NCBI GenBank assembly: GCA_958298945.1
Contig: OY282606.1
Location: 45,955,920-46,019,919 of the forward strand
DNA length: 64,000 nucleotides
From: Atherix ibis
Taxonomy: Eukaryota > Arthropoda > Insecta > Diptera > Athericidae
Direction of reading: 5' to 3'
This document shows positions 11,171-23,403 of the stretch, piece after piece. Numbering within the stretch: the stretch's first letter is position 1; every line of letters starts with the position of its first letter. Under the pieces are notes generated by a model. That model searched no databases, was not told the origin of the DNA, and saw nothing but the letters and a program-made list of their open reading frames with translations. Position numbers and translations under genes: made by a program.

Positions 11171-14029
11171 CTTTATAATTTGACAGTTGTAAAAAAAATT
11201 ATGACATATTTTGGAAGTTGAACAAAAAACCAACAGGTGGCCATTGCTGTATGAACTGAATTTTAAAGTTCAGGGCAGAGGGTAGATAAACTTATTAAAT
11301 TAGGAATTTATGTTTGTAATAATAACATTACAAAATTGTGCTAATTGATTGACTGTATATATATTCAACAATTTATTAATGAAAGAATAAAATATTAAAT
11401 CACGATCGACGATACTATTAATTGTTACTATTGTTATTATAATCATTATAGTTACTATACGTTAAAAAGAGATAAACACACTTAATTTTATTTGAAATTT
11501 TTTTTAAATGAAAAAATAACGGATAATTGTTGCCATAGCACACGTTTTTCCATGATCAATAACGAATTTCATCATTCCCATCATTTTCACCTTATAGTTG
11601 TCATTTACTATCATATATATTCTTTAAAGTGGTGTAAATATGAAAATTTTATTGACAGAGAAATTCGCACTTCTCTTATAAAATTATTACAAAAATTTAT
11701 GTACGATTGTATGTGTTCATGCGGTGTCAGTTTCTAGAAAATTATTTAATTCAGTTCTCAGGCGCACGTGAATATTTGTATGGCGTATATTAAAACAAAA
11801 AAGATCTCTCAAAAGCGTTTAGTTCTGATTTTGTATTGTATATGTTTGCCGTTTTTCTTTTCTTTTGAACTAAAAATTAAATATATAAAAGCCATCAATG
11901 TCATCATTATTTTCAAGCACTGTCATCGTGGGCATTTCCTTTTCTTCTCTCTTCTATTTATATGAACATACACATACATACATGATCCCAACATAATTTA
12001 AAAATAAAAGTGCGTGTAGAAAAGAATTTTTAAAAATATCTTTTTCAAATAAAAAATATGAAAAATAAATTGATGAAATTACTATAATGCTATATATAAA
12101 TACATATGATAAACATATTAATTTTTTTTTTTAAGTTAATATTAATTATATAAATGTCCACGCGTTCATATATGTACACACATATTTATTATTTAAAAAA
12201 GGAAAAAAAAAGTTTCTTTTGGTAAGATTACTTTTAAATTGGCAAGATGCTTTTATAAATGCTTAGTATTTCGTGGGTGGTAGACTTTCTCTTTTCTTTT
12301 CTTTTTTGGATCTCCTAATCTTTACCTCTTTTTCGATTTTATGAAATGTGATATAAGAATATCTGTTCATTTTTTCTGATTTGAAAGAAATCCAATAGGA
12401 ATTTTTCAATTACGTTTTGTGCTAAAGTTAGAATGAGATAGTAATTACTACATACACTCGTATTCAGTGATAATTTAAATATTAGAGAAGAGAAGAAAGA
12501 ACAACAATAGTTTGATAGTGGGAAAGAAGAGAATCAAACAGAACTTTCTAGACGTTAGATCTGCTCTGTTATGTTGAAGTCTCACCCTCTCCGATAATTG
12601 GTTATTTTGTTCGTGCGCTTGTAAATAATCCAATGATAGATTGCAGCGTATTATTTTCCAATTTATTCATACGAAAATATTATGTTAGCTTTAATTTATA
12701 ACCCCTACACTATTGATTCTATTACTACTACTACCATTACGGTCAACACTGCTAAAACTACCTTAACTGATTTTAGATTTATTTAAGAAATAAAAGAGAG
12801 AACCTACACAATAATAATTCCACTTTTGATTGTCATATTTTGTAATTACGCTTGTTGTTTCATTTGCTGTCATTTTTCTTTTTTTTTTAAATTTAATTTA
12901 TTGAACCGTATCTTAGAGCTATTATACTCTTTTAATTCCTTTTTAGTTGTGGATAATTTTCTATTTTAATATTTTTATTAGAAAAAAAATTTGTGAAAAA
13001 AATTATTAATTTTTGGAAATAAAGTTTGAATTTTCTGAATTCTCTTTTTTTATTTTTTATTCTATTCATTTTTTCATCTCCAGTTGTGACAACATTTTAG
13101 CATTAAACCAAAGTGCTTCTAAACTGTTTATTGGTTTTGTTGGCATTTTATTTTCTTTTCACAAATTTCCAATATTTTTAATATATATATTTTGCTTCAA
13201 TTAAATAATATAATTAAAAACTGTTATTTCTGTTACCAACAAATATGTTATCTGTTTATTATATTTGAAAATAAATAAAGCAAAATAAAATAAATAAAAA
13301 ATGACATAAATAAGTAATAAATGAAAGCTAAAATCAGTTGTAGTTTTTTCTTCTCTCTCTTTTAAATGACTAAAAATAGAAAAAACGTTCAAAAAATGAA
13401 ATAAAATTAAAGAAAATCAATTCAAAAATAATAAATGTTTGATGCAAAAGCTTCTGACAACAACGATTAATTCTTTTCGTTTCAGTTTGATATTTTTTTC
13501 ATTCCGATTTGCTTTCCTAAAATTTATGAATATTGATAAAAATAGAAATATTTTCTTATTGAGTGAGGGGTGGGGGTTGTATTTGTGCGTGTTTGGAAGT
13601 GTTGGTTTGTAGTTGTAGGCATTTTTAAATTGCAAATTAATAATAGCCATAGAAAATAAATAAAAAGAAGAGCGTACACTTCAAGAGCTTTTGAACAGAT
13701 TTAATTAAACATTTTAAAAAACATTAAATATTAAAATTATTTGTGTTTTTCTTCATTTTTGTAGAATTTTTGGTTTACTCTCCAAAGACCAATAATAAAA
13801 TGTCTTTGTTCAATATGAATTCAATGCCGATACAAAAATAATAACAATGAATCAAATAAATATAAAATAAAAATAAAAATCTAAAATACAATGTTGTATA
13901 AAAAATGAAAATAAGAGAAAAAAATACGATTCCCAATGATTATTATGACGACAATGATGAATTTCACCACGTTTATTTTCGTTTCTTATGGTGTATTTAT
14001 CTATAATATAAGCGCTTTTATGCTAGATA
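11171..14029. other. AT-rich sequence without recognised gene
   Basis: Nearly 2.9 kb of AT-rich sequence. The short open frames here are rich in Phe, Ile, Lys and Asn and look like chance. No repeat family or exon was recognised. CpG-poor T tracts dominate. Confidence 0.5.
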
Positions 14030-14280
14030 GCTATGATATTGCGTTTGTCGAAAATGTTGATTTTTGATGTGTGCAGTAAGCAAAGCACTTAAGTGGCAAC
14101 AACAACAACAACACAACGAGTAATTCACCAAAATTATTAAAGGGACGACATTGAGAAGTGAATTGCTCATGTTTCGCGTCACGCTCGTCTCGTTTCGTTT
14201 TGGATGATAGTTTTCGATACTCGTTTTTCGAATTTCGATTCTCGATTTGCGGCGATGTTCATGAATACGTCATTGCCCAT
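14030..14280. promoter_or_regulatory. CpG-containing block with CAA repeats
   Basis: This short block is less AT-rich than its flanks. It starts with a (CAA)n run near 14096-14112 and continues with CGTCACGCTCGTCTCGTTTCG near 14178 and several TTCGAT/TCGATT steps. It resembles regulatory or untranslated sequence, but no exon boundary is evident. Confidence 0.2.
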
Positions 14281-15210
14281 TTTACCTCAAACAATAAATT
14301 ACGCACAAAAAAAGAAAGATAATAATAATAATAATAATGTAAAATGAAAATTGAAAGTAATATAAAGTAGGTCTTTGATGAAAGGAGGGAAAACGATTAA
14401 AATATCGAATAATAAATAACAAAATATCAGACAAATGTAAATTATTCAGAAAGTAAAATAGGTACAAGAAGAATGGAACAAAACAAAGATGTATCTCTGA
14501 TTCGAGAAATTTCTCTGCTTTCCTAATGCGTTTTTATCTCGTTTCGTTAATTTGTCTATGCTCTTCTATTACTCACCACTTACCGTTTGTCTGTCACCGA
14601 TTTCATTTCATTTTGTTCAACTTCATATCATTGCACTTCACCTCATCTCGTGCGTCCAACGCCATTCCATTTCATTTCATTCCATTCTATTCCGCCATAA
14701 CATGAATAAACACAAATTCATGAATTTAAACGTAAACGTCAGCATTTTTCTTGTGTCACGTGTGTAAGTACTTTTCGTTATTGGCACATAAATACCAGCG
14801 AACGAACGGCTGAGCCAACCAACCAACGAGACATGTTCTTGTTTTCCATAAGAGTTTTCGAGTTTTCAAGTTTTCATTGCAAAGAATAAACTTTTGATTA
14901 TCTACAATATATTTATAGCGTGTCATCTCTCGCTCTCTCCTTTTACTTTTTCATTCTCCAATGTTTGTATTTAATTTCAATACACCTGTTAATATCTATA
15001 ATTATGTTCATACATAAATGCATGCATATATAGGGTTTACAGAAAATATACATTTTCAGCCATTTTATTTACTGTTCAATTGAGTGTATTGCGTTAGTCG
15101 ATTGTCCAATTGTCGATCCTCGATTGATAGTACATGGTAAGCTGAGTTTGTGGTGCCTAATGGGTATGATTGGGAGGAATTCTTGCTTGTTTGCTTGTAC
15201 ACATTTCATT

Positions 15211-15244
<34 letters not shown>

Positions 15245-16069
15245 GTGAATCATTCGAAAAGAATCTGTACAAAAATGTGACTTAATTGAGGAGAAAAATT
15301 TGCGGACATAATCGAAAATTTATAATTTTCATGAATATGATCTTGCTTCCATTCTATTTTTATGTATGCACATATTTTTAGATTATGCTTATTTCCTTTT
15401 TACATCAGCAATTTTATCTCTCGTTTTCTCTGCTTTATCTCTCGTTTTTAATCGGTCATTGGGAAATTTTCAATATGTAAAATATTTTAATTTCGATTGT
15501 TTTTTTATGTTGTGTTTCCATTTTTTTTCTTTCATTCCTACTTTTGCATTGTTGCTATTATTATTGAACTGAATTCATGCATGGGCAATATTTCTTCTCT
15601 ACAAAATGGCGATATTATGAATTAATGTTTAATTGCAAAAATAAAGGAACAAATATATTTTTAAAAAAAACGAATATTATCAATAAGAAGAAAATAAAAA
15701 ATGGAGACGAGCAATAAAATTGATTTTTTGAATGTTATTTTTAAAAGTTATTTTTTATTATTATTTTCATAATATGAAAGTATTTGTTTTTTTTTCAACG
15801 TTATTTCTCAATACGTATATACTTATTGTCTTTTCTTTACTTTGAAATGAACTTTGGTCAAAATAAAAATTTTTGCATTTGCTTCTTTCTAATTGATAAA
15901 ATTATTTGTATTGTGTATTTATTTTTAAGAACTCATTTTATTATACTTACAGAAATTGATTGTTCAAATATTTTTGTTTAAAATTTAAATAAAATTTTAA
16001 AACCACAAAATTGGTTGTTTTCTAAACGATGGTAAATTTTTTTTATATTTTACCTATGGGTGGAAAGGT
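14281..16069. other. AT-rich sequence without recognised gene
   Basis: Nothing gene-like is supported. Around 14590-14700 there is a run of imperfect CATTTCATT/CACTTCA units, and an (ATT)n microsatellite lies at 15215-15244. Confidence 0.5.
15215..15244. repeat. (ATT)n microsatellite
   Basis: About ten uninterrupted ATT units. Confidence 0.9.
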
Positions 16070-16225
16070 TTTAACACGTGGTTGAATAGGTTGCAACACG
16101 TGGTGGAATTTTACGCGCGTGGTGTTAAGATTAGGTTACTGACTGAAAAGGTTTTACCACGTGGTTAGTATATTTTATTTTAAAGTTAATGAACCTAGCC
16201 ACGTGTTGAAAAGTTTCAGCATGTG
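16070..16225. repeat. CACGTG-containing degenerate repeat cluster
   Basis: Four exact CACGTG palindromes lie at 16075, 16097, 16158 and 16200. Near matches GCGCGTGG (about 16116) and GCATGTGG (about 16219) occur in the same 155 bp. Several sit in a shared context, AGGTTTTAACACGTGGTTGA or AGGTTGCAACACGTGGTGGA, suggesting a decayed tandem unit of roughly 22-60 bp. CACGTG is the canonical E-box bound by bHLH factors, so the cluster could act as a regulatory element. It may equally be a minisatellite in which the palindrome is incidental. Confidence 0.6.
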
Positions 16226-17306
16226 GTGAAAAAAATATATTTCCTCATATATATATATAATATGCTGCTTCTAGAAGAAAATTATTAATCTTGTTTTTTA
16301 ATTGAAATAAATATTTTTGCCACGTTTTTATCAGCAACCTATAAAAAAATCTTACATATATGTTGTGATTTTTTACAGTTTTCTATTTCCAAAAAAATTT
16401 TAATCTGAGAAGTAGAAAAAAAAATTTCAATACTCGTAGATAAAATGAAAGTAAATAGATCTGAAAAGAAAAATATGGAAAAAACTGGCTCTGCAGAAAT
16501 TATCTTGAAAATAAGAGCTCAAAGTATTTTTTCTAATCTAAACATGTAATTATTCTATTTTCGAACATATTGCGTCTTGTATAATACGAACTCATGTGTT
16601 TATTATTACCAACAGAATTATTCACCAATAATAGTAGTTTCAAATAATAGCAATAAACTGGTTCTCATAAAAAAAAAAATAAAAAAAATAATGATAACCG
16701 AAATAATCAAAAAGTAAATATTAATCAATATAAATATAAGCAAAAGAAAAAAAAATAGAACATTTTTCAAATTTTCGCAAATCACAAATAAATTTTCTTA
16801 TCTTCTGTTATACTGTTAGTAATTTTTTCTATTTCTTTTTAATTATTTTTAAATAGAAGTAATTTGATTTATTAATAAAAAATAATAAACAATTTGATTG
16901 GTCATGTGATCATTATCGCTTGAATAATTACTCATGTAGATAAGACTATGTCTATCTCTGTTTCTCATTAACTCAGTTACGTTGATACTATATGACATGT
17001 GGTGAGTTAAAAAAAAAATTTCACATAACAAAATTTACGTGTTGCCGCCATTGCTATTGTCGCTACGTCTACAGGCGTTGTTGCTTGGCGTTACTTCTAC
17101 GTCCAGCACTGCTGCTGATGCTCTTACACTTGTACGTGTATTCGTTGTATTAGTTACTCTCTGAGTAATTTTATTTTTAAAGTGGCATAGTCCGCGACTG
17201 GTATTTTCTGTCTGTCTGACTTGTCAATTTATTTAATTTCTAATTTTTATTTTGTCGTATTGTTACTGTTTTGTTTTTCAATTATTTCGGTGTCACCTTA
17301 CCAGAG

Positions 17307-17339
<33 letters not shown>

Positions 17340-17929
17340 GCTGTTATTGAGGCAGTCCTAAAAGTTATGCGTCATTTTGAAAATTTGCATACGGGTTTAT
17401 TGTAAATTATAGTGAAAGCAGCTACGTACATACATAGGAAAAATAAATACCATATAGACTGTACACGAGCATTTTCCTTTACTGCTAATTACCTACTTTT
17501 CTCTGTCCATTTTGCTTCTATTATTTTTATTTTTTTTTAATTAATCGTGAGTTGCTTGTTGATTGAGGTATATAATAGGGTGCTAGTTTCGTACATAATA
17601 TAATGTAGTGCATTAGTAGAAAACATTCAAGTAAGCTTCTCTTTAAATTGTTTTAGTTTAATAGTTGAGTTCAACTCATTAGTACCAGAGGAGATGACTC
17701 CACCGATAAAATATATATTAAAAATATAACAAATGGTTTTTATATAAATTATAAGGTTCAGTCAAAGTTTGTCATTCATGAAATTGAATTAATTTCATTC
17801 AATCCCTGTTCACTGCAGGGCAAAAGTATGCAACCACCGTGATAAAAATATATGCTCTAGAAATATTTGATTTAAATAAAGAACAAAATAAGAATAAGTA
17901 ACAGTTTAAATACAATATTTTACTATAGC
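16226..17929. other. AT-rich sequence; CpG-containing patch near 17040
   Basis: Mostly AT-rich low complexity with no recognised gene. The patch 17037-17210 is richer in CpG and has repeated GTTGCCGCC/GCTACGTC-like trinucleotides. It resembles the other CpG patches but shows no convincing exon. An (ATT)n run is at 17308-17339. Confidence 0.4.
17308..17339. repeat. (ATT)n microsatellite
   Basis: About ten uninterrupted ATT units followed by a diverged GCTGTTATTG end. Confidence 0.9.
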
Positions 17930-18200
17930 GGCTATGTTTAAAATTTAAAAGAGTTGCATTAATAGAATTATAAAACGTCATAAATCAGATTGGATGGATA
18001 TCATTGGAGCTTACCACAATCTGGTAGGTCTTAAATTACTAGTTTAAGTGAGAGTCGCTTAATTTGCACAACTAGTAAATGGAATCGAAGACTTACAGCA
18101 CGCCAAATTCAGTGCAAATTAAATAAAAGCTGTGCCAATCCAGTATCTCTAACACGGTGAAAAGGCGATTAGAAAGCAAATATTGGATTATATTATACTT
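17930..18200 (+). pseudogene. Tc1-like transposase remnant, N-terminal region
   Basis: On the plus strand this gives SCINRIIKRH, then after a shift SLPQSGRS, a stop, ITSLSESRLI, and RRLTARQIQCKLNKS. These align in order with the DNA-binding half of Tc1-type transposases and with the remnant at 3080-3480 (KKNRKLTASEI at the equivalent position). Stops and frame changes are frequent. Homology fades at about 18200, and no TIR or catalytic core was found. Confidence 0.6.
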
Positions 18201-18720
18201 TATTCCTGTGTTAGGTAGAAGAGAACGGTATAAATGGTGCAATAGGTTTGCCGTGGGACTTTTTGAGAGGAGTGTGTAAATGGCACACAAGGTGGCTGCG
18301 ACCGGGTGAAAGACCAAGATCAATTCCGGTTCTACATCCGGATCCTAGGAATTTACAAGGTTCCTTACCGTAGCTCAATGAGCGGAGTACAAACTGAAGT
18401 ATTCTTAAAACAATAATTGGTACCACGGGAATCAGGGTGCCCCATGGTGTTAAAACACACTGTACCCGACAATGGTGAGGCGTCTTAGGCAGCAACGTGG
18501 TGGCTGTGGTTAATACCCATATCGCAGGTATGGTCTCCGGATTGCTGGTGGGACAGTAGAGGTTTAGATAGGTATCGACACAACCAGTTGGAGTAATCAG
18601 CTTGTAACTAGTTAATGGAGGTGCGTTGATTGAGCGTAACTCACTCCCTATGGTCGAAGGCGACTCGTGGTTTTATGTTTAACGATAGATAAGTTACATT
18701 AAATAACATAATAACCACGT
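18201..18720. other. Unidentified GC-richer block
   Basis: About 500 bp with markedly higher GC than the surroundings, directly abutting the Tc1-like remnant. The longest open frame is on the minus strand (18211-18495), with a Pro/Cys-rich translation (SGCRTGIDLGLSPGRSHLVC) that I cannot place. The plus-strand alternative contains WWLWLIPISQVW and is broken by stops. The block could be the untranslated end of a retroelement or a captured foreign segment. Nothing in it is diagnostic. Confidence 0.35.
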
Positions 18721-21700
18721 TAAATAACAAACTAAAGTTCCTGATGTTAGGATCCAAAAGAATAATCTACGAGGATTCGCAGGACTGGAGAAAAAATGAT
18801 TTCGCGGGAGCTGTGGTGCCAACCGTCAAATAAAGCGGTGTCTCGATTATGGTTTGGAATTGCTTCTCTACGGATGGGGCAGGAGACTTGACGCCAATTG
18901 TGAAGGAATTTTAAGAAAAGAACAGTTATAAATATTTTAGAGAAGAAATGATTTGTTATGCAACAGGATTACGATGCCAAACATAGTTCGAAATAATGTG
19001 GACGAGACTATCTACAAAATAAATGTCAAGAGGCCATTACATGATCTCAACCCCATAGAAGTGCAATTGCCGGTTTTGAACCGGTAGAAGAAAGACATGC
19101 ACTGTCCATCATCCAAGAAAGACTTTCGAAGAGTCCTTTTTGTAGTGCTGAACTTTACGTAAATTGTTCTTTTTTTATAGAAAATAATTTTTTTCTCCAA
19201 CTGATAAGATAAGTTAATAATATTTTAAAAGATGCTTTCAACTATAATTTGAATATTTTCAATAGCTTTAAATTTAAAAACAAACGCTTGAAATGGAATT
19301 GACAAATTTTCTTAAAGCTGTTTTAGTGTCAGTTGTCTCTTCCTCAAAATAGCGCGAAATTCATAAAAGCGAAACTTTTTAATTATCCTGTAGATCCATG
19401 CGTTACCATTGACTCGTAAACTGAACTCTGCGATATGTTGTTTCTTCTTTGTCTTTTTAAATGGAAGCAATACAACTACATCTGAATATGAAAATTGAAA
19501 TTGCGTTAAACATTTATTTTATCAACCAAAATATTATTGTAATTTGTATTTTTACTTTACACATTTTTTTATCGATTATTTTCGATTTAAAAAAAAACTG
19601 TTAGTAATGTTAAAATTCCTGGGAGGATGGGGGAGGGGGGAGAGAGCTGACAGAAGCTGGTTAAAAGTAACAGTTTTTTCTAAATTAAATAAATTAATTT
19701 TTCTCTTAGAAATATGCCTTTTTTATAGATAGAAACAACCTGTATATGAGTAAATATTAAAAACAAGGAAAAAATAATCCATTTAAAAAGTACTCTTTCT
19801 AAAAACGTTAAATTTAAAAATTATAATCAAACTTTTTTGAGCAAAAAGTTAAAAAAAAAATCAGAAGAAAAGAGTTAAGAGTAATTAAGAGTGTGCGAAA
19901 GAAAGGAGAAGAAAAATACTTTAAATGATGATGAAGTGTGTTTGTTTTGGTGGCTCTTAAGATAAAAGATAAAAACAAAACTGTGGCATACCAGAGAGAG
20001 AGAGAGATAGAGAGGAGAAAAAAAGAGAATTAGAAAGTATCATTAATGACAAATTTACTTATTATCTGTTGTTAACAAAAGGAAACGAGAGCGAAAAATT
20101 CCATTTATAATAAACGAAAAAGAAAAAAAATTTCTATTCTTTCAAGGTCATTTATGTTATCACAATTTCTATTTATTCAGATTCATTTCGAAATAGCTAA
20201 CATTCATTCTTTCTCTATCTCTTCCTTCCTTTGTCAATTGTTTTCTGTTTTTGACTTATTTTGTCTCAAGCGAATTTTTTTTCCCTATTGAATTAATTTC
20301 GTTTTTGTTTCCTTTTTTCTTATCATTTTTTTTGTTGTAATTTTTAATTATATGGATTTATTTTTGAGAAAAAAAATGTAAAAATAATGAATGGAAGTCA
20401 AAGAGATAGTAGAAAATTTTTGATAAATTATCTAACATAAACAATTTCGTGGAAATATTTGTCAAATTTAGAATGGAACGTTTTTTTTCTGTCTTAAATG
20501 AAATCAATTTTATTTAATTGAAATTCGAAATTTGTCTGGGAATTTTAAATGTCAAATTTCAAGTTGACAGTTTTAAATCTCATTGTGCGATTTTTTGATA
20601 CAAATATCATCAAATTATAAATAATTACAAACAATTACGTTTTATTTTTCGTGTGAGCGTTTGTATAAAAATTCAATAGGAAAATACATTTTTTCTCCTG
20701 CTAGAAAAATGGTTAAATATTGACACAACGTGAATGCTGGAAACTCGGTATCTGCCGGACGTTAGCTGCAGGTGTCATTCCCAAAGAAGACAAATCTTTA
20801 AGTTATACTCAAATTTGTCATGTCCTGTAATTAATGCTACTAACTATTTATGGGGTTACTCACGTTATACAAACATATCTCCAAATACAGCCTTGTAAAA
20901 AATTGATGGCCATCTTGGCCCGTTTGCCAAGTGCGTTTTTTCGGTGTGGCTTTCTGAATGATCCATTGATCGACTAAATCCTTTGATTAAAGCAGTGAAT
21001 AAAATTTTGCTAAAACATCTGATATTCTATTCCAAATCGTTCGTACATGCCTACACCAGTGCCATCTCGTTTTCAGTGCCAAATTTCCAGAGAATAGAAC
21101 AAAATTCAAATAATATGCCACGATAAGATCTTCAGAAAATATTTCTGGGCTGACATATTTTAAAATAATTTTTTTTAATAAAAACATAAAATTTAATTTG
21201 TTTTTAGTTTTAAAAAATTTCGATTTAAAAAAAAAAACAATGTAATTTATTTTAAAAAATTTCGCGTGTTTAAATTTTCGATCGAGTACTTATAATCGGA
21301 ATAAAGTTAGACTAATTAAAAATTCCCCTTGAAAACTTGTACGTACATTTGTTATTGTGGAGTGTAGAATGAACGCCATAAACGTGTAGAATTTTATGCA
21401 TAAAACATTTATCGAAGTGCATACTTTGCATTCAATTCCAATAGGAAAGCGAAATAAAATTGAGAAAAATTGCTTCGGAAGAGTATGTAAAGATCCGAGA
21501 AAATTGTAAAGGCGAAGAGAAGGTGTGTGGAAGAAAATACAGAGGAAGATAGAAAAAAACCCTAGTACCGGATGTAGGTAATATTTTATTTTTACGTGTT
21601 GTCGATGTGGACTTACGGCTCAGTGTATATTCACACGTCCCGTAAAAGGAACTTGGTACCATTTAGATTTGTGTACACCTTCGTAGATTATCCTTTGAAG

Positions 21701-22516
21701 TACACTTTACGTATTTTCCAATTCAGAACACGACTCGTTTTTGAACGCTTTTACTTCGGTTTTGGTGACATAAAGTTTCACTTGATCTTATCCTTTTTCA
21801 CCTGTCGTCATTCATTCTTAAACCGGCAGTAAATTAAGCTATACCTGAAATTGCTTTTATTCAACTAAATCTATTTGAAGTTATCCTGTGGAAAAATAAG
21901 AACTGCGTGTCAACGCAAAGTAAAAATATGAAAAATAACTGAAAACGATAAGTTTCTTGTTATTTTGTGCTTTAAAAGTTAATTTGGAAATGAATCCATT
22001 TTCCAAAAGAAAATAAAAAATAAACCGGCGAAAAGTGAGTAGTTTCTAATAATAACTCTCTAACAACTAAAAAAAATTTTTCTAATAAATTGCACCATTT
22101 AATCTATTTACTTAAAGACGCTTTAAAAGGTAAAAAAGTTTAAGATTTGAGTATCAGGTAAAAAAAATTGCCAAATTTAAACATAAAAGTTAAAAAAAAG
22201 AAGAAAATTCAAAGGAAAGTTGAAACAAGACACTCTTAATAAAAACTTTTTTCCTTTTCAGTTATTTTTAGAATGTTTTCAGGTATTTTCATTTGGCATT
22301 TTAAGTAGGAGTATAGCAAGCAATTGTTGCCATTTTCATTTCTAATTGAAGGGAGTTTGTTGCACTTCGTTTGGCTTATTTGGTTTGTTGGTGTACGTAA
22401 ATTGTCTGTACAGTGTACGCTAAAAAAATTACGTATAAATAATTTTGGTTTTATTTGTTTAAGAAAAACAAATTAGGAAATTTGCGATGCTCAATTATAG
22501 GATGAGAAATGGGACT
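18721..22516. other. Mixed AT-rich sequence without recognised gene
   Basis: No gene could be supported over this 3.8 kb. Segments around 18760-19090, 20740-20830, 20880-21130 and 21560-21830 are less AT-rich and may be decayed repeats. The minus-strand frame at 20987-21187 includes the odd motif TRWHWCRHVRTIWNRI but cannot be assigned. A purine-rich GA tract lies at 19990-20035 and a G-rich stretch at 19620-19642. Confidence 0.4.
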
Positions 22517-22518
22517 TA

Positions 22519-23401
22519 CGAGGTCTGTTCAAAAAGTATCGTGAATTTTGAATTTCCGCGGGTTACGTATATTCGATTTTCGAATATGTTGGTACACATG
22601 TCTCTCACTTATGCCGATAAGTTCGACCATTTTGAATGTTCAGTTAATTTTTGACAGCTGCTTTGCTTGCACGTGTTTTGGCTCGTCTTCGATTTTTGCC
22701 CATTCCAAAAAATGGATCAAAGGATCTGTATCAAATTTTGTGTGAAAAACACATATGGCGAATTGCGCGGATGCATTTCAAATGTTGACTGTGGCATATG
22801 GTGAACCTACCTTGGACCGGAGCAACGTTTATCGGTGGTACAAAATGTTCCCAGAGGGCTGAGAAAATGTAAACGAAGAAAAGCGTGCTGGGGTGTGTGA
22901 ACGACAGTTTTCTTCGATTGCAGTGTCGTGGTGCATCATGAGTTCTTGCCATAGGGTATAACGGTCAATAAGGTATATTACCTGCAACTTATTCGCAAGT
23001 TGCGCGAAGCAATCCGCCAGAAACGCCCGGCTTTGTGGAAGAACATTGGTTTTTTCCATGTTTGGCCAAAAACAAACAACACACTAATAATGCCGCAACC
23101 ACCGTATTCCCCAAATCTGCTCCGCCCCCCTGTGACTTTTTCTTGTTCCCAAAACTGAAGAGCCCCATGAAAGCACGACGCTACGCTATGATTGAGGAGA
23201 TAAAGATGGTATCGAAGGAGGGGTTGAACAAGATCACAAAAAATGATTTTTGGAAGTGCTGCGAGGATTGGAAAAAACGTTGGCACAAGTGTATAATATC
23301 TGGTGGGGATTACTTTGAAGGGGACAAAATAGATATTCATGAATAAATAAATAGTTTTTGAAAAAAACACAAAATTTGCGATACTTTTTGAACAGACCTC
23401 G
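22519..23401 (+). mobile_element. Mariner family A copy 3, internal deletion, normal ends
   Basis: An 883-bp copy with both expected ends: a 5' TIR and about 190 bp of 5' untranslated sequence at the left, and a short 3' TIR at the right. TA flanks it (22517-22518 and 23402-23403). The frame begins MDQRICIKF at about 22712, with a frameshift soon after, and gives the first helix-turn-helix (SNVYRWYKMF). It then jumps near 22895 to the CRGVVHHEF region, losing the first catalytic Asp. The second catalytic motif is gone or scrambled where a small deletion fuses NIGFF to FGQK-like sequence. The C-terminus ends at GDKIDIHE. This copy shows what an ordinary 3' end looks like in the family. Confidence 0.88.
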
Positions 23402-23403
23402 TA

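Noticed and set aside
20690..20770. Exon-like segment between CTCCTGCTAG and CTGCAGGTGTC
   Set aside because: All three frames contain stops within the segment, and the donor is weak.
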